Source of the DNA: Icerya purchasi
Taxonomy: Eukaryota > Arthropoda > Insecta > Hemiptera > Monophlebidae
Assembly (NCBI GenBank): GCA_039619475.1
Contig: CM077115.1
Span: 589,583,643-589,647,642 of the forward strand
Direction of reading: 5' to 3'
DNA: 64,000 nt
Under the pieces are notes generated by a model, which made no database searches, was not told the origin of the DNA, and saw nothing but the letters and a program-made list of their open reading frames with translations. The translations under genes were made by a program, and so were the position numbers. Numbering within the stretch: the first letter of the stretch is position 1; the number at the start of each line of letters is the position of its first letter. Shown one piece after another: positions 22,890 to 33,209 of this stretch.

Positions 22890-25200
22890 AGTAAATGGGT
22901 CGTTCGTAAAATAAGCAAATGATATGATTAAAATGGTGAAAAAAAATAAAATACAAATGATTACAATCATAAAAGTTGTGAGATCTGCAGAAATGTTACT
23001 AAATTAACTCTAATGCATATTTTGCAAAGTACGTACAAATTTAAAAATGTCGAGTATAATAAACTAATGACTTAAAAAAATGTTCATTATAACGTAAGAA
23101 TTATTTAGTATTTATTATACTCTGCGAGCATAGCCGCTTTAAATCAAACCGCTTTAACTACTTGTGCTGATTACATGTTATTCGGTCGTTTAATTTGGAT
23201 CTCTTAGATGCTATTACAGCAGTTAAAAATCATCTGTGGATAAATTACAGATATAAACTAATAACTAGCCTCATCTGTTTCGATGAAAAATAATGACAAG
23301 TTTTATTCGTCAACAGGTACGAATAGAAAATTTATTGACACAGAAATTTCTCAACTTGAAAGACTGAAGCATTTTTAACGGTTTGCCCGGTTTTCGTAAT
23401 TTTAGGCAAACACATGTATAATGGCGGGCGTGAAATTATTGTGTCTATATTTAGCCGTAATTTACCTGATTTAGAAATTTCGAATCGAATCATACCAAAA
23501 TGCAAGCAAATTTAACTTATAAATGATCCAGAAACAAAAGTCAAAAATCCTACGGACTATAACATGAACTACAAAATACTTTCCAAATGAAACACTACAT
23601 ATGTATATACGGTGACCATGTGATTTTCCACATGTTGACCAAGTCCACCGAAAGCAGAATTTAATATTTTTCAGCCAATTAAAGTTTCGTCGCAATGCAA
23701 AAATCAACAGGATGTACACAAAAAGACACTTATAGGCAGCTTAAAACATTAAAGGAAAAACCGGGGTGTCAGAAGTGTTGGCCTCTGACTAATAAATTTC
23801 CTGACTGATTAGATTTAATTTTCTTTCACCTTACTAGGGATCATATCTTAAATATTTGACGCTCGATTTAAAAAACAAAAAAACCGGAAAAAAGATCATT
23901 GTTTTTAGCTAAGACCCATTTTGATTTTAAACTTGATCGCTATCTGTTGGGGGCCATTGGTGCGCACATGTTATTCTTTGTTATCACTTATAGCCAACAG
24001 ATGTCGCTATAAGGTGTTTAAATTAAACATTCACTGTAATTTAAAGGAAAACCGGCATGAGTAACATTAAAAAAAATATGTTTCAAAAAATAGCATCCTG
24101 ATTTCATAAATATAATTTATTTCAGATGCATTAATTTTCAATTAGTAATAACACTTGTTAATACTTAAATAATGTAAAAACGATTAAAAATGAAAATAGG
24201 CAACAGGCTAATTTTCGTTAAAAATATCAAATAAAAATCAATAACTCACGAACGGTTAGACTTAAACTTCAAAATTGGATAATAAATTACATTTCAAATT
24301 TTCTTTAACACAATCTATAACTTCAAGCTAACCGATTATATGAGCGTCAAAAAAATCAAAAAACCGTCAAAAATATATGTATAAAATGACCTCAAAAATC
24401 ACTTGAAAATTAATAATTCATCACCAGATAAACCTTTGAAAGTAAAATTCAAAATGTAAAACAAAATGCCGAATTCCTTTCATAAAATGAAAAAATTACA
24501 GTTAAAAAATTATTTAAACTCCCCTTGAAGGCGAAAATCAACAAAAAAAGGAAGTTCAGGTAAATCATAGCCCGAGTAAAAACGTTGCAGAAACCAAAAC
24601 GCATCTCAAACATATGTGTAAAGAACCACTTTACAAGAAAAATCTAGCCGAGCTTACAACTTTATATTCTGGCTCATAAGGCGCCGAAAGCTCGAAATTT
24701 TGGAAAAAAACATTTTTCCTCCAGACAGATGATATAGAACTTTCATTCATTTGCGTTGTTTATCAGGTAACAATTGTGCTCCGATAACGTCGTTTTTGAT
24801 TTTTTCGACATTGTTCGATATAATCGTAGCTGATAAAACCGGTGGGATTGTTCCGATTTATCTATTCTGCGTTCGTCTTTCGCCTTTGCATTTTAACATT
24901 TTTAGTTTGTCTTTCGCTACTTTAGACGATCCGAATTCTATATTTGATGAGGTAAAAAAGAGAAAAAAGGAAAAAGGAAAAAAAAGAAAAGAAGAACAAA
25001 ACTTGGCCTGTGTTGATCTGAGAATGGTTTTCGCTGCTGGTGCTACAAGCGAATTTAAATGTATTCCATATACATTATCTATTCTGTACTACCGATTTAT
25101 ATAAAGGCATTTTTAAATTTTGAATTCGAATTTCATTCACTGTTTTTTTCTTTTTCTTTTGTCTTCTTTTTTCTTTTTTTTCTATTTTAAGTTAGTTGAT
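22890..25200. other. Unassigned region with a short inverted repeat
   Basis: Apart from the candidate stretch at 23195-23298 and the inverted repeat at 23935-24009, I see no gene. The part from about 23760 to 24740 has homogeneous A-rich composition with repeated phrases such as AAAATCAATAACTCACGAA and could be a non-autonomous transposon, but no ends are visible. Confidence 0.35.
23935..24009. repeat. Short inverted repeat, CTGTTGG / CCAACAG
   Basis: GATCGCTATCTGTTGG (23935-23950) faces CCAACAGATGTCGCTA (23994-24009). Nine bases pair exactly (ATCTGTTGG / CCAACAGAT), and the outer parts of the arms pair imperfectly. Possibly the core of a small foldback element. Confidence 0.5.
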
Positions 25201-25640
25201 CGATGAGCTGGTCTAGTTGGGTCCGCCCGGCGGCCTCCTCCAAAGATTCAAAAGCCACTAAGATGGAGGTTGACGCTATCGCAAAGTGCAAACCTTCCGG
25301 CCCTCTCTTGCCGTCCACGATTTTGCCAAGCAAGGATCTGCGGCTCTGACAACTCGATTTGCTTAATCTCGTTAAATCAAATAACATTAACGACAATGCC
25401 ATTAAAGCTACTGAAAATTTGAATATCGATAAAAGTAATAATAATAATAAAAACAACAGTAATAATAATAATAAAAACAACAGTAATAATAATAATAAAA
25501 ACAACAGTAATAATAATAATAATCAAATAAATCAAATAAATTTTATTATTATTATTATCACAAATTCTACAAATGCTCAAAATACCGCGAGCAGTGGAAA
25601 GAAAATGAAAGAAATTTGAATAATAGTTTACAAAATCAAA
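25200..25640 (+). pseudogene. ORF1 N-terminal fragment of an I-group-like element, Asn-rich
   Basis: A plus-strand frame MEVDAIAKCKPSGPLLPST leads, after a stop and a frame change, into MLNLVKSNNINDNAIK and then an Asn/Lys/Ser repeat. The repeat consists of three 24-bp units coding NNNNKNNS (25442-25520). A comparable Asn/Asp-rich stretch opens the ORF1 copy at 31.24 kb, which also lies upstream of zinc knuckles. Assignment to ORF1 rests on that resemblance and is tentative. Antisense reading gives only poly-Leu or poly-Ile artefacts. Confidence 0.35.
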
Positions 25641-25984
25641 ATACAATTTATGCAAAATAAATTTATATAAATAACTAAATTACAGATCTCATATATAAAA
25701 ACAAATCGAGAAGTTAATAGTGAACAATAAAGTTTTCGAAACATTAAAGTTTGCTTAAATTTAATCGGAAATGCAACATTAAATACCAGTTTATAGATGG
25801 TGAGTATGTCAAACTTTATTGGGACTTTCTATAATAAAATCAATTAAACCTTTACGTCACTTCTTACAGTTTTTAAGGTTTTCTTTGACGTAATCGGGTA
25901 ATAAGTTGTAAAGTAGAGGAGACATTTAAAAAACACTTTGTATTTTAGAGTGGCATTTATTTTTTATTTATTTTTTTTTATTTT

Positions 25985-26340
25985 ATTGAATCCCCTAAGC
26001 TTCAGTGTGCCGTATTTAACTGCTGCGGCTATATACGGTGCGGGGTTTGCGACTATATTACTTTAGCTATTCTGTTTATTTTAAGAAAATTAATGATTGA
26101 GTATGTTTCTGACTTTGGAAGTTTGATAATATCTCGGGGAATGTTTTATGTGGTAGGAACGTCCGTGCTGATGCGAATACTGTGCAATCTACTAATATCT
26201 GCTGGACGGTTGGGATGAGAATGCCCATACAGAAAGGATACTGCGTTGGAGAAATTGGCTCATTTAGAAGATAGTCGTGCGAGATTGCTGTATGACCTGT
26301 CCGCAGTCGGCTGAGATTGATATTTATTAAAATCAGGTAC
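25985..26340 (-). pseudogene. RNase H C-terminal tail of an I-group-like element
   Basis: The minus strand reads INLSRLRTGHTAISHDYLLN, then PISPTQYPFCMGILIPTVQQ, ILVDCTVFASARTFLPH and LSNFQSQKHTQSLIFLK. The 'LRTGHT.L.H.YLL' block followed by 'L-V-D-C' is the conserved tail after RNase H, as at 12.1 kb; part of the Cys/His cluster is mutated. It abuts the end of the CR1-like RT (26360) without a recognisable gap, although CR1-type ORF2 proteins do not normally carry this tail. Confidence 0.65.
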
Positions 26341-26359
26341 TACCGCTATTTCCCTACCA

Positions 26360-28925
26360 CAGTTTCTAGTGTAACCCTTTCCTAAATAAAAATGTAAACT
26401 CCTCTCTGTTTTTAATTATAAAAAGCAGTACCTGAATTTTATATAACATACTAACATTTAGGAAACTATATGTGTAATCATTGTCTTTATTTATAAGCTT
26501 AAATATCCTCTTTTGCAAAATATCCAATTGTCTTCTATTATATTCAGCTACTTTCCCCCAGTGCATTAATCCCCATAGGTAAGAACCGGTTGGTACAAAG
26601 ATTGATATAATCGGTCTAAGTGGTTTCCTCTAAAAAATTCTCCCAGGTAATAAAAAATGTAATTTACCTTTCTTAATTTCTTTTTCAAAAAACAAGTATG
26701 TTATTCCACGCCAACCTGCAATCGAGTATTAAGCCTAAATATTTGATCTTGTAGGCACTATATCTATGTACATATTGTTATTTATTGTAATCTTTATATC
26801 ATCCTACTGATACTGCGATGAGTTATTATGAACCATGAACCTCGTTTTCTTTAAATTAACTATAAGCCTATTGTGTTATGGAACCAGTTTAGTATTACAT
26901 TTACCCCAGTTTATACCTGCTGTTGCAAAATGTCGATATAACGTGAACTAATAGTAAGCTCAGTATTATCAACGTAAGTAAATATTTGGCTCGGTACATA
27001 AGATCTCACAAATCGTTTACATATATTAAAAATAGAAGTGGATCTGAAATACTTCGCTGCGGGATCCCATAATTTTGAGTAACATACTCACTGTAAACTT
27101 TGTTTATTTTAGTTTTGTACTTTCTTTGAAGTAGGTAAGATTCAAACCAATCATATACTTTACCCCGGAAGCCGGATGAATATAATTTTTCAATAGAATT
27201 TTATGATCAATTGTATGAAAAGCTTTACGTAGATCAAAATAAACGGGCAAACAAGATTTACCACTCTCTAAACTATTTGCTATATATGATATATGCTTAA
27301 ATAATGCTGTGCCAGTACTTTTCCCTTGTAGGAACACATATTGATTGCACCTGAAGAACTTCCTTTCATGAAAAAAAAACTTAACATCCGGATTTTAATA
27401 CATTCCTCAAAGATTTTTGAAATGGTCGGTAAAACACATATCGGTCTGTAATTTGCTAATTCATATTTATCCCCAGTGTTATATACCGGCATAATTATAC
27501 CTGACTTTAGAATGTCTGAAAATGTTCCTAGCTTAATAGAATCATTAAACAAATATTTTAACGGTTTAACAAAAATATACCGTCAGCTCCGAAAGGCGAT
27601 CTGTTAGGAAGAGACATTAATGCATATTTTACTTCACTTTCTATTAATTCAACAAAACCGAAAGTCTCTGAGTAACTGAGGTATTGATGGTAACAGGCTG
27701 AATATTAGAACATTCGTCATTAACTAGATCATTTACAGAATTTAAAAAATAATTATTAAAGAGACAGGCGACGTCATATTCGAGCCCAATTACAGGCAAA
27801 TCGAATTGCGTGCTCTTTGGCGCCTAGTAATTTTTTAACTACTCGCCAGTACTTTTGCTGATCATGTCCGCAATTATTTAGTCTGGTGTTATAATAATCT
27901 TTCTTAGCTGCTCTAACTAACTTTTGCACCTGCCTTGATACCTTTTTGTATTCTGAAAATAGAGTATCACTGTGATCTGCAGGCTTCAATAATTTATGCA
28001 GACTATTCTTTTCACTCGCGGCATCTAATATTTCATTAGTTAGCCAAGGAACCCTTTTCCGTGTATGCTGTTTAATTTTTGTGGTTCGCTTGCTGCCCTG
28101 AATAAGTCTGGTAACTGCGTCAATGAAATTGTTAAATTTAGTATCTATAGAATCATGCTTATTGTATAGAAAATCTAACTTAACGTTCAATAACCTCTTC
28201 CAAAAAAGTATTTTATGCACAAAAAAATTAATTGATGGAGGATTCATGCTAACCTTAATCTAATACAGGTAAAGAAACACTTACAGCGCTATGATCTGAG
28301 AACCCAACATCAACAACATCGAGGACTTCAACTACAGAATTGGCAAAACCTCTTACTAAAACGTGATGTAAACAAGAAAAATAAAGAAGGTAGGTGTATT
28401 AATTAGACTCCTAAAGACGCGAAAATTCAATAAATTAAGGTATTCTGAACATTTTGTGCCTTCTAAAATATCAATGTTCAAATCTCCCGAGATCACTGAT
28501 GAAAAACCTGAGATTTCAATAATATTTAACAAATTTTTTAAAAATTCCTCAATGTTTGAATTACAAAATCTATAAATTCCAAAGAAAGAAAAGTATTTTC
28601 TACCTTCGATACTAATTTTTAGATATATAATATTCCCTGTAGGAATATTCATGTTGATTTATTCTACTTCAAAATTATGCTTAATATAAACGATTACACC
28701 GCCGGACGAACGCTTTTTGTCCCTACATTGCGCGTGCATAGAATACTCTGCAATGTCATATTTTTAAAGTTATTCCACATAAACCCAGGTTTCAGTAAAT
28801 AAAATTATATCAAATCTAAAAGCCTGCGAGTTCAAAAATATTAGAATTTCGTCATAATGAGCTCTTAAGTTTTTAATATTCAAGTTCAACAATTTAATGT
28901 TAGACTCAATCATCATCTAAACTGT
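26360..28925 (-). pseudogene. CR1-like non-LTR retrotransposon ORF2 (endonuclease and RT), broken
   Basis: On the minus strand an apurinic-type endonuclease begins near 28925 (LNLNIKNLRAHYDEILIFLN, DIILFTETWVYVE, SSGGVIVYIKHNF, SGDLNIDIL). A linker follows (28247-27774: RVPWLTNEILDAASEKNSLH). RT then shows LANYRPICVLPTISKIFEEC (fingers), YFDLRKAFHTIDHKIL (motif A, with both Asp of the palm region), a degraded motif B (GIPQRSISDPLLFLIYVNDL, Gln present, Gly replaced by Arg) and LGLILDCRLAWNN. The C-terminus at 26566-26366 has HWGKVAEYNRRQLDILQKRI. Motif C is not readable. The 'SNYRPISVLP' type of fingers is characteristic of CR1/Jockey-related RTs. Stops and frameshifts make it inactive. ORF1 of the same element probably lies at 29792-31000. 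Confidence 0.8.
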
Positions 28926-29791
28926 TAAATTCTTCATATACTACCGTATTACTTACATTATATTACAATAAATCTAGCCTACAGGTAATAATTTGAAATT
29001 GTTACATGAATATCGTACGCCTTATAGTTAAAAATCTAACGGAAGAAAAAATCGAACCTGATAAAATGAAACGAAATGGATAAATAAACAGCAAGTGTGA
29101 GGTAGAGATAAAATGTAGTAGTAAAAAGAAAAAAATGATATATTAGTAACACTTGCATCTGTAAAGTAATCTTTATTAGTGACAAACCAAGGAATAGAAA
29201 ATTTAAAAAAACTTTAACTGCAGACATATACACATTTATGCATGCAAAACCAAACAAACTTGCATCCAAACAAAATACAATTTTAAAAATTAATATAAGA
29301 AAGATGAATAGGAATAAACTCGGCAATACATGCAAAGAACTTGCGAGCCCGCATGGCACCAATAAAAGCAAAAGATCTTACAACGGCGGTGTTAGACGCT
29401 AACATATAATCGTACACAAGGCCCTAAAGGAAGAAATTCTCCAAAACCAGGCATTAGTAAAAGCACAGAGGAAATAATAGAAAAGCGAAGTGAGCTGTCA
29501 CCTAAAAGAACCTCTGCAAGAGAAGCACCTACTCCAGCTACCTGCAGCATACCAGCATAAATTATTATAAGAAGAAACTAAAAGTACCCAAAAAGAAAAT
29601 ATGAAAAAGAACAATATAGATCGCAGATGAACAAACCTGAACAAACATAGGCACCTTAAAGCAAATTGAACATTAAAATGTCGAAATAGTACTACGTAAG
29701 ATTCTAACAAAACTGCTAAACGTAAGTAACAGAGGAAGTAAAAATAATAATGATAATAATGATAATACGGATAACTCGATTTATTAACTGG
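28926..29791 (-). other. Interval between ORF1 and ORF2 of the CR1-like element
   Basis: About 870 bases without recognisable coding motifs; on the minus strand it is T-rich. A TAA/TGA-type microsatellite lies at about 29745-29768. It may be a rearranged linker or an unrecognised insertion. Confidence 0.35.
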
Positions 29792-31000
29792 TCATTTTAG
29801 TTTTAAAAGATCATCGGGTAGATGCTCTTTCGAGATGATGTGCATCAACGGCATAACTTCACTTTTATCTGCCTAGATGTTTCCAGCACGCACCCGAACA
29901 AACTTCCAGCCAGCAGCGCGTAAGCCTCTCGCAGATAAAAAGGGCTGCGAATTATTACTCGTTAGCTGCTCGTTGAATCTCATGGATAGTAAGAATACGA
30001 ATCAGGAAGTGCTGCAATAAGAATATGGAACTAATAGGCATCATAAAAGACGGGAAGAGGAAATGCTTTGGCCATTTCATGCATGGATCAAAATACTCAC
30101 TGTTGCAGATAATATTGTTAGTAAAAATATCGGGCAAGAGGAAGGTCGGGCGAAGGAGACGCTCGTGGATGTGCGACGCCAAGGCATGGTCGGGGATGAA
30201 TACCGAACAATTAGTCCACCTTGCATACGAAAGATTTTTTTAATAAGGTCACCTACGATCGACAACGGTCCGGACTCGAAGAAGAAGAAGAAGAAGCTGC
30301 TCGTTGACAAAAATCCTTCCATCCGCTTTCAGACGGATTTGCGTTCGTTTCTAACGCGTCTATTTCTCACCAGTTGATCTTTCACAATCCTCTGGACGAA
30401 CTTAATTATGATGACCGGCTGATTAGGCGACTTGGCCAGTCGATAGCAAGCATCGATATGCTGCGCGCAGATCAACCCATCTGTGGTCTTTCCTAATTCC
30501 TCTACTACACTGAACAGATTTTCAGCGGGCGAGACCGGGATACTATTCGAGACAGTAATGCAGTTTCTACGCATGTACTGCTCTAGTTGGTCCACTCTGG
30601 CCGCTAAATCGGCGTTTCGTTTTCGTGGCGCATCATTCTCCTCCCGCACCGCACTACCGTTAGTGACATCTCATTGTCAGTGATGCGATGACGGAAAGAC
30701 GCCTGCACACCATGCAACCGTTCGTTCAGCGTACGCAGCTCGCCCATCAACGGCTTCAAAGTAGCAACCTCGAACGCACCTCACTATCATTCGCACGGCA
30801 GAAAGCGCACTTCCACACCGTCATATTCCTTTTCGATATGTTTATCCATGTGCTCGACTAAACACCAGCGCAATCGAAATCTAGTAGTCGCTGACAACGA
30901 GAACAGGTGACGTAATCGCCGTCAACCGGCAAATCAATCGAACACTTGGCACAAATAGCGCCATTATACCGATATTGATGTACAGATAAAGCAATAAAAT
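29792..31000 (-). pseudogene. Non-LTR ORF1 with PHD-type zinc finger and coiled coil, interrupted by an RTE insertion
   Basis: Reading the minus strand, a cysteine cluster at about 30965-30835 (ICAKCSIDLPVDGDYVTC, then CSRCQRLLDFDCAGV, and WKCAFCR) has PHD-finger spacing. At 30649-30329 a charged coiled coil (MREENDAPRKRNADLAARVD) leads into QLEQYMRRNCITVSNSIPVS and KSPNQPVIIIKFVQRIVKDQ, the RNA-binding block of such ORF1 proteins, followed by GRIFVNEQ. Here the 318-bp RTE piece interrupts. On the other side the same frame resumes as NEQLTSNNSQPFLSARGLRA and ends DDLLKLK with a stop at 29792. The restored junction motif 'IFVNEQLT' is typical of this protein class. One internal stop occurs after VRVRAGNI. 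ORF1 proteins of this kind bind element RNA. Confidence 0.75.
29977..30294 (+). mobile_element. 5'-truncated RTE insertion with (GAA)n tail and 13-bp target-site duplication
   Basis: The plus strand encodes only the last part of RTE ORF2: NKNMELIGIIKDGKRKCFGH, FMHGSKYSLLQIILLVKISG, KRKVGRRRRSWMCDAKAW, ending LAYERFF and a stop. This corresponds to residues of about 955-1030 in the full-length RTE at 55.2 kb. The 3' end is a (GAA)n run starting near 30278. The 13 bases AGCTGCTCGTTGA occur at 29964-29976 and again at 30295-30307, so the insertion is exact. It split the ORF1 of the minus-strand CR1-like element. Confidence 0.85.
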
Positions 31001-31229
31001 TAAAAGTTACCGACTACAGCTCTGCAAATATGATCGCAGAATCAAAAGCGAAAGTGCGCAACAGTAAAATTACAATACCTTCACCACCGTTCGAGATTAG
31101 TGAAATCCAACGAGAAGGGCGAAAAATTCATGATTAATTCTTTAACAGCAATATAATTTCAAAAAATATTAATTCACTGCTACTTACTTATTCCAACCAC
31201 AAATCGCGAGCAAAGCGAACGCAACCGTA

Positions 31230-32473
31230 ACGTTCGACAATATAATAATGGTAACAATAATAATAATACTGATGATAATGATAATGGTAATAATAATAAT
31301 AATGATGATAATTATGATGGTAATGATAATATTAACAGCAATAATAATAATAACAATAATACCAGCAAATATAGTTTTGCTGACAAAGAGAATTTAATGT
31401 TTTCTCCTGATCAACTTTCACCGTCCACGCTGAAAGTTACTCTATAGAAAGAAACCTAGGTCATCTACATCCCTTGACCCTCGCCAAGTTAATCAGTTCC
31501 ATTTCCTTGTCACATTCATGCATTGTCCCTTAAGGCAAGGGTCGTGTTGCAATCAAATTTCCATCTGTTGATTCCGTTAACGCCTTTGTTGTCCATCCTA
31601 GTTTTTTCGCGCAATATAACATAAGGGGGTGTATCCCCAATAGCGTTCTATTCAGAATAGGCGTCATCTCTGGCGTGAATCTGTCCTTTTCCAAAGATGA
31701 AATCTTGGAAAGAATCTAGTGGCTAGTCCCCATTGCTTCTATCCGCCGTATATGTCGTTCTTCGGATGGCGTTAAAATCCTTACTCGCTCAGTCGAACAC
31801 AGATTGTATAGTACCACTTTCTCGGAATTCATTTCGATTTTCAAGATGCGATTTACTGTTTTTCCTAGTGTCCGATCGTCTACGCAGTGTTCCAAATGTT
31901 TTCTTTTTGGACATATCGCAAAGCTCTGTCGTTGTTCTTCTAACACCTCTTCGCACTGTGCTTCTAAGCATCCAGTCTCAGAATGCAGCAACCTATGGGA
32001 ATCGCTCCTCTGTCATAATTTCAAAGGCACACACTCTGCCATTGGCCGTTTTTGCCCTGAATGGATCTAGCAAAAGGATATTAAACGTATTATGTCATTT
32101 GAGAATATTTCATTCCAGGAGGCCTCCCCCACTTTAATAGCAACAATTTAGCATCTCGTGCTTTTTCATATGCCGACCGAGCCTCAATGTCTAACTCTTC
32201 TCCTAGTAATTCTTCTAAGTCTACTTCATCACCTCCCGCTCTTCACTGTAATTCTTTCTCGCGTCCTAAATCTCCTACCTTCCATAAAATCTGTAACTTC
32301 AAAGCGTTTTATAAACCCTCTCCGCAGTCTCCTCCTCTTCCATCTAACCGTATCCCATCTCCCTTTAATGGATGAGCTTTCAACAAATATACTTCTCTTT
32401 TTTCTAACTCTACTTCAATTAATAATATTATACAAAATCCTGCTAATGTCAATTCTGCCTCTTTGGTCACTCC
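31230..32473 (+). pseudogene. I-group retrotransposon ORF1 (gag-like) with zinc knuckles
   Basis: An Asn/Asp-rich low-complexity segment (31240-31360) is followed by KYSFADKENLMFSPDQLSPS. Across frameshifts comes a zinc-knuckle part: CSKCFLFGHIAKLC (about 31888-31929), a proper Cys-x2-Cys-x4-His-x4-Cys, and a second knuckle CHNFKGTHSAIGRFC, where the second Cys is replaced by Phe. After that CPEWI and, past a stop, DIKRIMSFENISFQEA match the region after the knuckles in I/R1-like ORF1 proteins. A Ser/Pro-rich C-terminal part (SMSNSSPSNSSKSTSSPPAL) continues to about 32470. ORF1 proteins package element RNA. The chain is broken by several stops. Confidence 0.7.
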
Positions 32474-33200
32474 CAGAGCCGGATTAACTATGTCGGGGTC
32501 CCTAGGCAATGCACGTCTCAGGGCACCCCTACCCTTTTACATTTTTGAGCTCGAAGATCTCAAAAATCTAGCAACTATTCGGTAAAACGCTTTCTTGAAA
32601 ATTTTGAATTTCGATATCTCTTGAACAAATCAACCGATTGACATGCAGTTGACGCATTCGACGCAGTCTCCTAAACACAAAAAGATGATTTATTACAAAA
32701 AAAAAAAAAACACGATCCGACAAGAAATTTGAAAGTTATTTAAAAAAAAAAAAACTTTTCTGAAAAATTTTCATCAACGATATCTCTTGTACGAATCAAC
32801 CAATTGAGACACGATTTACGGCATTAGGCGCAATTTTTTGGGGAATAGAGCCGATTAGTTTTTGGAATTGATCGGTACAAGAGTCTAAAAGTTATTTCAA
32901 AGAAATTTTTTTTTGACAATTTTATTTTTGAGATTTCTAAAAATCTGAAGTGTTCAAACGCATCGTCGGGCTTCACTACATTTATTATATATTTTTCTCT
33001 TTCAAATATACTGACGTCAAGAAAAAATTGTTTAGTACTTGTATTCGGTTGCATTTGAATTATTTCTATTATCTCTCACATTTGCTGCTTCACTGGTTCA
33101 GCGGTGAGTTTTACTAGCGCATATAGCAACAGCTATGTAACAAGAAGCTTTGAGTAGAATAATTTAACCCTAACGGGTATCATTTCATCTATGAAAAGGT
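32474..33200. repeat. hAT-like insertion (one terminus visible) within the I-group copy
   Basis: CAGAGCCGGATTAAC at 32474 is a typical hAT end. The following 700 bases are A+T-rich, unlike the pyrimidine-rich copy on either side. They contain two related segments (GATATCTCTTGAACAAATCA near 32611 and GATATCTCTTGTACGAATCA near 32780). No matching right end was found, so the boundary at 33200 is approximate. Confidence 0.45.
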
Positions 33201-33209
33201 TTCAAAACC

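Noticed and set aside
25187..25504. Minus-strand frame of nearly pure Leu, and overlapping Ile-rich frame
   Set aside because: Antisense reading of the Asn-codon microsatellite; no independent coding signal.
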